Part shown: positions 61,901-64,000 of the stretch, in pieces
Layout: each line of letters opens with the position of its first letter
How positions within the stretch are numbered: the stretch's first letter is position 1
Assembly (NCBI GenBank): GCA_946811185.2
Contig: OX328106.1
Span: forward strand, 33,539,694 to 33,603,693
DNA length: 64,000 bases
From: Hippopus hippopus
Lineage: Eukaryota > Mollusca > Bivalvia > Cardiida > Cardiidae
Reading direction: 5' to 3'
Translations under genes and position numbers: made by a program
The notes under the pieces: model-generated
Seen by the model: the letters and a program-made list of their open reading frames with translations, nothing else
Told to the model about the DNA's origin: nothing
The model's database searches: none

Positions 61901-63526
61901 GGGCCAGCAAATAAATTGTTTGATTTTCTTTCAGCCCAAATTAGAAATAAGTAAGTTTTTAAGAAATCTGCTGTACGCATAATTATTTCACAGACAGGTT
62001 AATTACCAGTATACTTCCTTCTCGGGTTCATGAAAATGTGATCTCGTAATAAAGGATTAAATGTATGGTTAAAAACAGATTACCTCACAAAATCACTTTT
62101 AGTGTAAATCCAAGATCAGTATCTGTGCAGTCTGATCTTTATGTATACTGTCAGTAAAAGCATAGTAAGTTACAATGGATTCTCCTACAGTTACATAAAT
62201 TTTTATGCAATGGTTGATTATTTGATAGATTTTCATTTATTTATGGTCATCTCCAGTAGCCCATATGAACGACACCTTAGCAGACTGTTATTTATGTTAT
62301 AGGGGATGGTCTGAAACATGACGAAATTAATCCTTAGTTATGTCAGGTTCTTTAATGTGCTAGATGTATAGCACCATCACATGGGACCTAGGTTTAATGT
62401 CCGATCCGAAACACTATCAGTAATTTTAGTTGATAGCCATGGGAATCGAACGAACACCCTCAAGTTGCCTGAGATACATAGCCTACTGCTTGAGCTATTT
62501 GGAATAGATTAATTGATTAACTTTTGAAGATTTATAAGATATATTACAAAATCATAACCTGTCATGCAAGGCTAGTTTTGCTTGGCTGCTTTTGCAAAAA
62601 AGGTCAGAGTGAGGAGGTTGTCATAGCTCTGGATCACTGTATGAAAACTTTGACATTTTTTCATTCCTCTGTCATTACTAAGATTAAACTTCAACATGGG
62701 CTCCTTGTTTACATATCAAAAGGGGAATGCATAAAAATGGGAAAATAACCATAAAAAAGTTTTATGCAGTTATGCTCCTTTTTGGACTTGGAACTTTTAC
62801 TACAGCCAAGCATTGACACATAATCTGTTGCGATACTCTTGTTTTACCTGTAATGAAGTAGAGGAGATTACTACATTTTAAAAAAGAAAAATCTGGGTCA
62901 ATGACAGCATAATTTCATATAGAGAGCAAGGGTAAAAGTAAGCATTTTACAGTCAACAAAAAGGACTCAAATATTACTGCATCAGGGTCACTTTTGACCT
63001 GAATGTCTACACTGCAGACAATGTAAATCCAAGATCAGACTACACTTTTTGTACTGTCTGACCTTGATCTATATTGTATGCTGAAGCAACTTCAGGTGCA
63101 GAAGGTATATTTAGCTCTAACCTTGTGTTATTTTCAGAGTCTGGGCTGGGTAGCTCAGTGGTAAGTGTATCTGACTCATGACCAAGTGGTTGTGAGTTCG
63201 ATACCCGGTTGAAGCAAATTTTCTTTTCAGCGATTTTTGCCTCTCACCTCTGATACTTGTGAGAAAAGTAGTCAGTGACTTGGAAAGAAAGTTGTGTCAG
63301 TACTGGTGAGAGAAAGCCAGGAAACACATGCATAGGTGCACTGACTGCCATGATATGACCATAGCTGTTAAAACGGCATTAAACTCCAATACAATCAATC
63401 AAAAACTTATTTTTCAGAGCTTTGAAAGCTGGTAGCAAGAAACCTCTCTTTGTCCGTCCAATTGACGAAACCTTCCCAAATGCAGGGAAATGTGCAACAC
63501 TAGGAGCTCTCCATGCTGCTTATGTG
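49944..63526 (+). CDS. M17-family leucyl aminopeptidase, W07G4.4 type (N-terminal part)
   Basis: Exons 49944-49957, 51208-51340, 58178-58237, 61768-61850 and 63418-63526 join in consistent phase and give the first 133 aa: MAQPSVPELLPNINVRDGEY, DSVIVVTDSTSKL, YDSIKDVALINTDVIPSKRL, IWSPTGPLNRDQDDVRRFYD, ALKAGSKKPLFVRPIDETFP and LGALHAAYV. This matches the N-terminal, regulatory-type domain of the putative aminopeptidase family named after C. elegans W07G4.4. The two-metal catalytic domain, with its NTDAEGR-type motif, must lie beyond the right edge, so activity cannot be judged. Members remove N-terminal residues from peptides in the cytosol. The gene is head to head with FAHD2. Introns carry a mariner-like element, the palindrome array, SINEs and many MITEs. 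Confidence 0.88.
50252..50465 (+). repeat. Hairpin MITE, family H
   Basis: 'taattctttactacatgac' start, 'aatgggaaaaggagaaaaaa' hairpin and 'gtggtaaagggttaa' end, in aminopeptidase intron 1. Confidence 0.9.
51208..51340 (+). CDS. Aminopeptidase coding exon 2
   Basis: Acceptor TTCTACTTTAG, donor AAG|GTTTGT. Encodes VPELLPNINVRDGEYDSVIV and ends KEPIQDYAK. Confidence 0.9.
51410..51633 (-). repeat. TTAA hairpin MITE, family H
   Basis: TTAATCCTTTACCAAACAAT to AATAAAGAGTTAA. The first 76 bp after aminopeptidase exon 2 are the only intron sequence before it. Confidence 0.88.
53186..53490 (+). mobile_element. tRNA-derived SINE with target duplication
   Basis: tRNA-like head with TAGCTCAGTCGGTATCG and GGGTTCAATCCC, then the full body and tail 'caatacaataaatcaa'. 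Flanked by TCCTCCTTTCAGAG (53172-53185) and TCCTCCTCTCAGAG (53491-53504), one mismatch. Same subfamily as 5627. Confidence 0.92.
54177..54480. repeat. GTCCGTCC-containing dispersed repeat, second type
   Basis: 'cccccgccaaaggtggagg' then 'atatagttttagcgttgtcc' and (GTCC)n, 'gggacaatatctccaatacc'. Related in layout to 35983 but not the same element. Confidence 0.65.
54829..55478. repeat. Complete 650-bp foldback built of CGTGCGCACG palindromes
   Basis: Left terminus GGTGGCACAAAAGTGACATG and right terminus CATGTCACTTTTGTGCCACC are exact complements. The inverted ends continue through 'gaagatatattttatact' and its complement. Inside are about 30 cores of ACGTGCGCACGT type, divided by a spacer (about 55077-55142, 'aacaatggcttccgttcatg') shared with the copy at 3917. 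Variant cores carry CA/TG changes (ACGTGTGCACGT, GCGTGCACACG), the expected trace of CpG loss. No coding capacity. It lies in aminopeptidase intron 2. Confidence 0.95.
55740..55968 (+). repeat. TTAA hairpin MITE, family H (full length, reference-quality)
   Basis: 229 bp, TTAACTCTTTACCAAACATC to ATGTGGTAAAGGGTTAA, containing AAAGCATTTGCAGACGACAA and a perfect hairpin around CTGGTTACCAG. Confidence 0.95.
57176..57404 (+). repeat. TTAA hairpin MITE, family H (full length)
   Basis: TTAACTCTTTACCAAATGAC to TTGGTAAAGGGCTAA; the right TTAA has mutated to CTAA. Confidence 0.93.
58178..58237 (+). CDS. Aminopeptidase coding exon 3
   Basis: 60 bp, acceptor CTGTCTTACAG, donor TTG|GTATGT. Encodes YDSIKDVALINTDVIPSKRL. 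Confidence 0.9.
58270..58510 (+). mobile_element. tRNA-headed SINE, second type
   Basis: Head 'ttgtggttcagtgttaaag' and 'agtttgagcctcactggaa', body 'gagtttccggtggcaagac' and 'gagaccaagcctagcactgg', tail 'gaaagcagcgtaaaatacac'. It starts about 30 bp after aminopeptidase exon 3. A short relative is at 59035-59195. Confidence 0.7.
59475..59640 (-). repeat. Palindromic MITE, family Q (partial)
   Basis: 'atcatgaagtaaactggtcc', 'gggtcagcctgcgtggact' / 'gcacaggatgacctggg', and end 'cagagagcttggctca'. Confidence 0.8.
59752..59963. repeat. TTAA-flanked palindromic MITE, family P (full length)
   Basis: 'ttaccgttaggctgcaaagc' to 'caggataagggttaa', with 'agcgcgactcactgacc', 'agtgtagatcaagatcagac' and complement. 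It ends 20 bp before the mariner-like element. Confidence 0.9.
59984..61310 (+). mobile_element. Mariner-like element with intact ends, broken transposase
   Basis: Inverted ends AGGGGTGATCAGAAAGAACG and onward, 27 of 29 bases matching, flanked by TA at 59982-59983 and 61311-61312. Length 1327 bp is typical of mariners. The N-terminal DNA-binding part can be read in pieces (KPRVIIKIYVKLGK-type segment from about 60197, EWIRLIY, then IADTFSISYGGAQ at about 60447), with stops and frame changes between them. A complete DD34D core could not be followed. It lies in aminopeptidase intron 3. Confidence 0.92.
61370..61592 (+). repeat. Hairpin MITE, family H (diverged)
   Basis: 'gtttaccacacaacataatt', 'aaattgaaggtatttgcag', 'taggaaaaggagaaaaattt', 'agggtcgttaaaacatgggat', 'gtgtggtaaagggtcaa'. 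Confidence 0.85.
61768..61850 (+). CDS. Aminopeptidase coding exon 4
   Basis: Acceptor TGGTTTACAG, donor AAAG|GTAAGA. Encodes IWSPTGPLNRDQDDVRRFYD and AGEKGLK; the family usually has FAPTGP at this place. Confidence 0.92.
62100..62160. repeat. Decayed family P palindrome
   Basis: 'agtgtaaatccaagatcag' and 'cagtctgatctttatgtata' arms. Confidence 0.6.
63005..63085. repeat. Decayed family P palindrome
   Basis: 'atgtaaatccaagatcagac' and 'tgtctgaccttgatctatat' arms around 'tacactttttgtac'. Confidence 0.7.
63140..63406 (+). mobile_element. tRNA-derived SINE abutting aminopeptidase exon 5
   Basis: Head with GTAGCTCAGTGGTAAGTG and GAGTTCGATACCC, body 'gcctctcacctctgatac', 'gtgacttggaaagaaagt', 'ccaggaaacacatgcatag', tail 'caatacaatcaatcaaaaa'. 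Flanked by TTATTTTCAGAG (63128-63139) and TTATTTTTCAGAG (63407-63419), i.e. a duplicated 3' splice site. Same subfamily as 10500. Confidence 0.92.
63418..63526 (+). CDS. Aminopeptidase coding exon 5
   Basis: Acceptor TATTTTTCAG, donor GTG|GTGAGT. Encodes ALKAGSKKPLFVRPIDETFP and NAGKCATLGALHAAYV. A SINE ends just upstream and its target duplication copies this acceptor. Confidence 0.92.
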
Positions 63527-63548
63527 GTGAGTTGCTTTAGCTGCAGAC

Positions 63549-63777
63549 TAACTGTTTACCAAAGGACCAAATTTTAGATGTATCAGAATTGAAAGCTTTT
63601 GCCAATGACAAAGCTATATGTGGCTCAAATTGTGGAATTTGTCTCTGAAAGCCTAAAAACATTGTGGGAAAAGGAGAAAATGCTGTTTACCAGCATTTTC
63701 TCCTTTTCCTACAATGTTTTCAAAAGGTTTTCTTTCTCAGGGTCATTGAAACTTGTGATAGTGTAGTAAAGGGTTAA
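63549..63777 (+). repeat. Hairpin MITE, family H (full length)
   Basis: 'taactgtttaccaaaggacc' to 'gtgtagtaaagggttaa', with hairpin 'cattgtgggaaaaggagaaa' around ATGCTGTTTACCAGCAT. It starts 23 bp after exon 5 of the aminopeptidase. Confidence 0.9.
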
Positions 63778-64000
63778 TAGAAGAGTTGTGAGAATTGTAT
63801 TTTACCCATTGTGACCTTCAAACAGGTTTTCTGTCTTTCAGTCTTAAAACAAGTAATTGCTTCCTGAGCAAAAGTGTTTTCACATGGTATGAATGTTGTT
63901 TGTTTATAATTATTTATTGATTCATGGTCAGTATCCATATCAAACTTCTCACAAATTTTCTTCAAATTGTTTTTTTTTTTTTTTTTTTTTTCCCCAAAAT

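Overview
The window is animal nuclear DNA, most likely from a bivalve mollusc. It has split genes with GT-AG introns, is AT-rich, and is packed with tRNA-derived SINEs, mariner relatives and several families of palindromic miniature elements. The protein families also fit a mollusc: a secreted ferritin, an expanded-type carbohydrate sulfotransferase and a KY/hillarin-type protein. The species is not determined; a clam-like (venerid or dreissenid) bivalve is a guess from the repeat style.

Five protein-coding genes can be assembled by joining exons with matching phases. From left to right they are: (1) a secreted ferritin subunit on the minus strand, five coding exons, 11647 down to 3493, 215 aa; (2) a type II membrane carbohydrate sulfotransferase on the plus strand, three exons, 16414-20219, 445 aa; (3) an uninterrupted 219-aa protein made only of the C-terminal Ig-like part of KY-type proteins, minus strand, 32748-32089; (4) a complete seven-exon FAHD2-like fumarylacetoacetate-hydrolase-domain protein, minus strand, 49763-37185, 283 aa; (5) the first five coding exons (133 aa) of an M17 (W07G4.4-type) leucyl aminopeptidase, plus strand, 49944 to beyond the right edge. 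Genes 4 and 5 are head to head with only 180 bp between start codons, so they probably share a bidirectional promoter. Degenerate extra copies of the last FAHD2 exon lie just downstream of that gene.

The rest is repeats. Two families of short palindromic elements end in TTAA and look like piggyBac-type MITEs. One is about 230 bp with a strong central hairpin, and it fills the FAHD2 and aminopeptidase introns at roughly one copy per 400 bp between 45 and 59 kb. Other families are a 265-bp palindromic MITE (about 17 copies), a 268-bp two-hairpin palindrome (two copies), an S-type foldback (four copies), tRNA-headed SINEs (several with target-site duplications) and two mariner-like elements. A remarkable 650-bp foldback is built from dozens of CGTGCGCACG palindromes and occurs twice. 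The left 36 kb keeps a normal CpG content, while the FAHD2/aminopeptidase unit (about 36.6 kb onward) is strongly CpG-poor except at its shared promoter and in the younger mariner insertion. This is the pattern expected of germline gene-body methylation in molluscs. No bacterial-type genes, CRISPR array, rRNA or convincing functional tRNA gene was seen.
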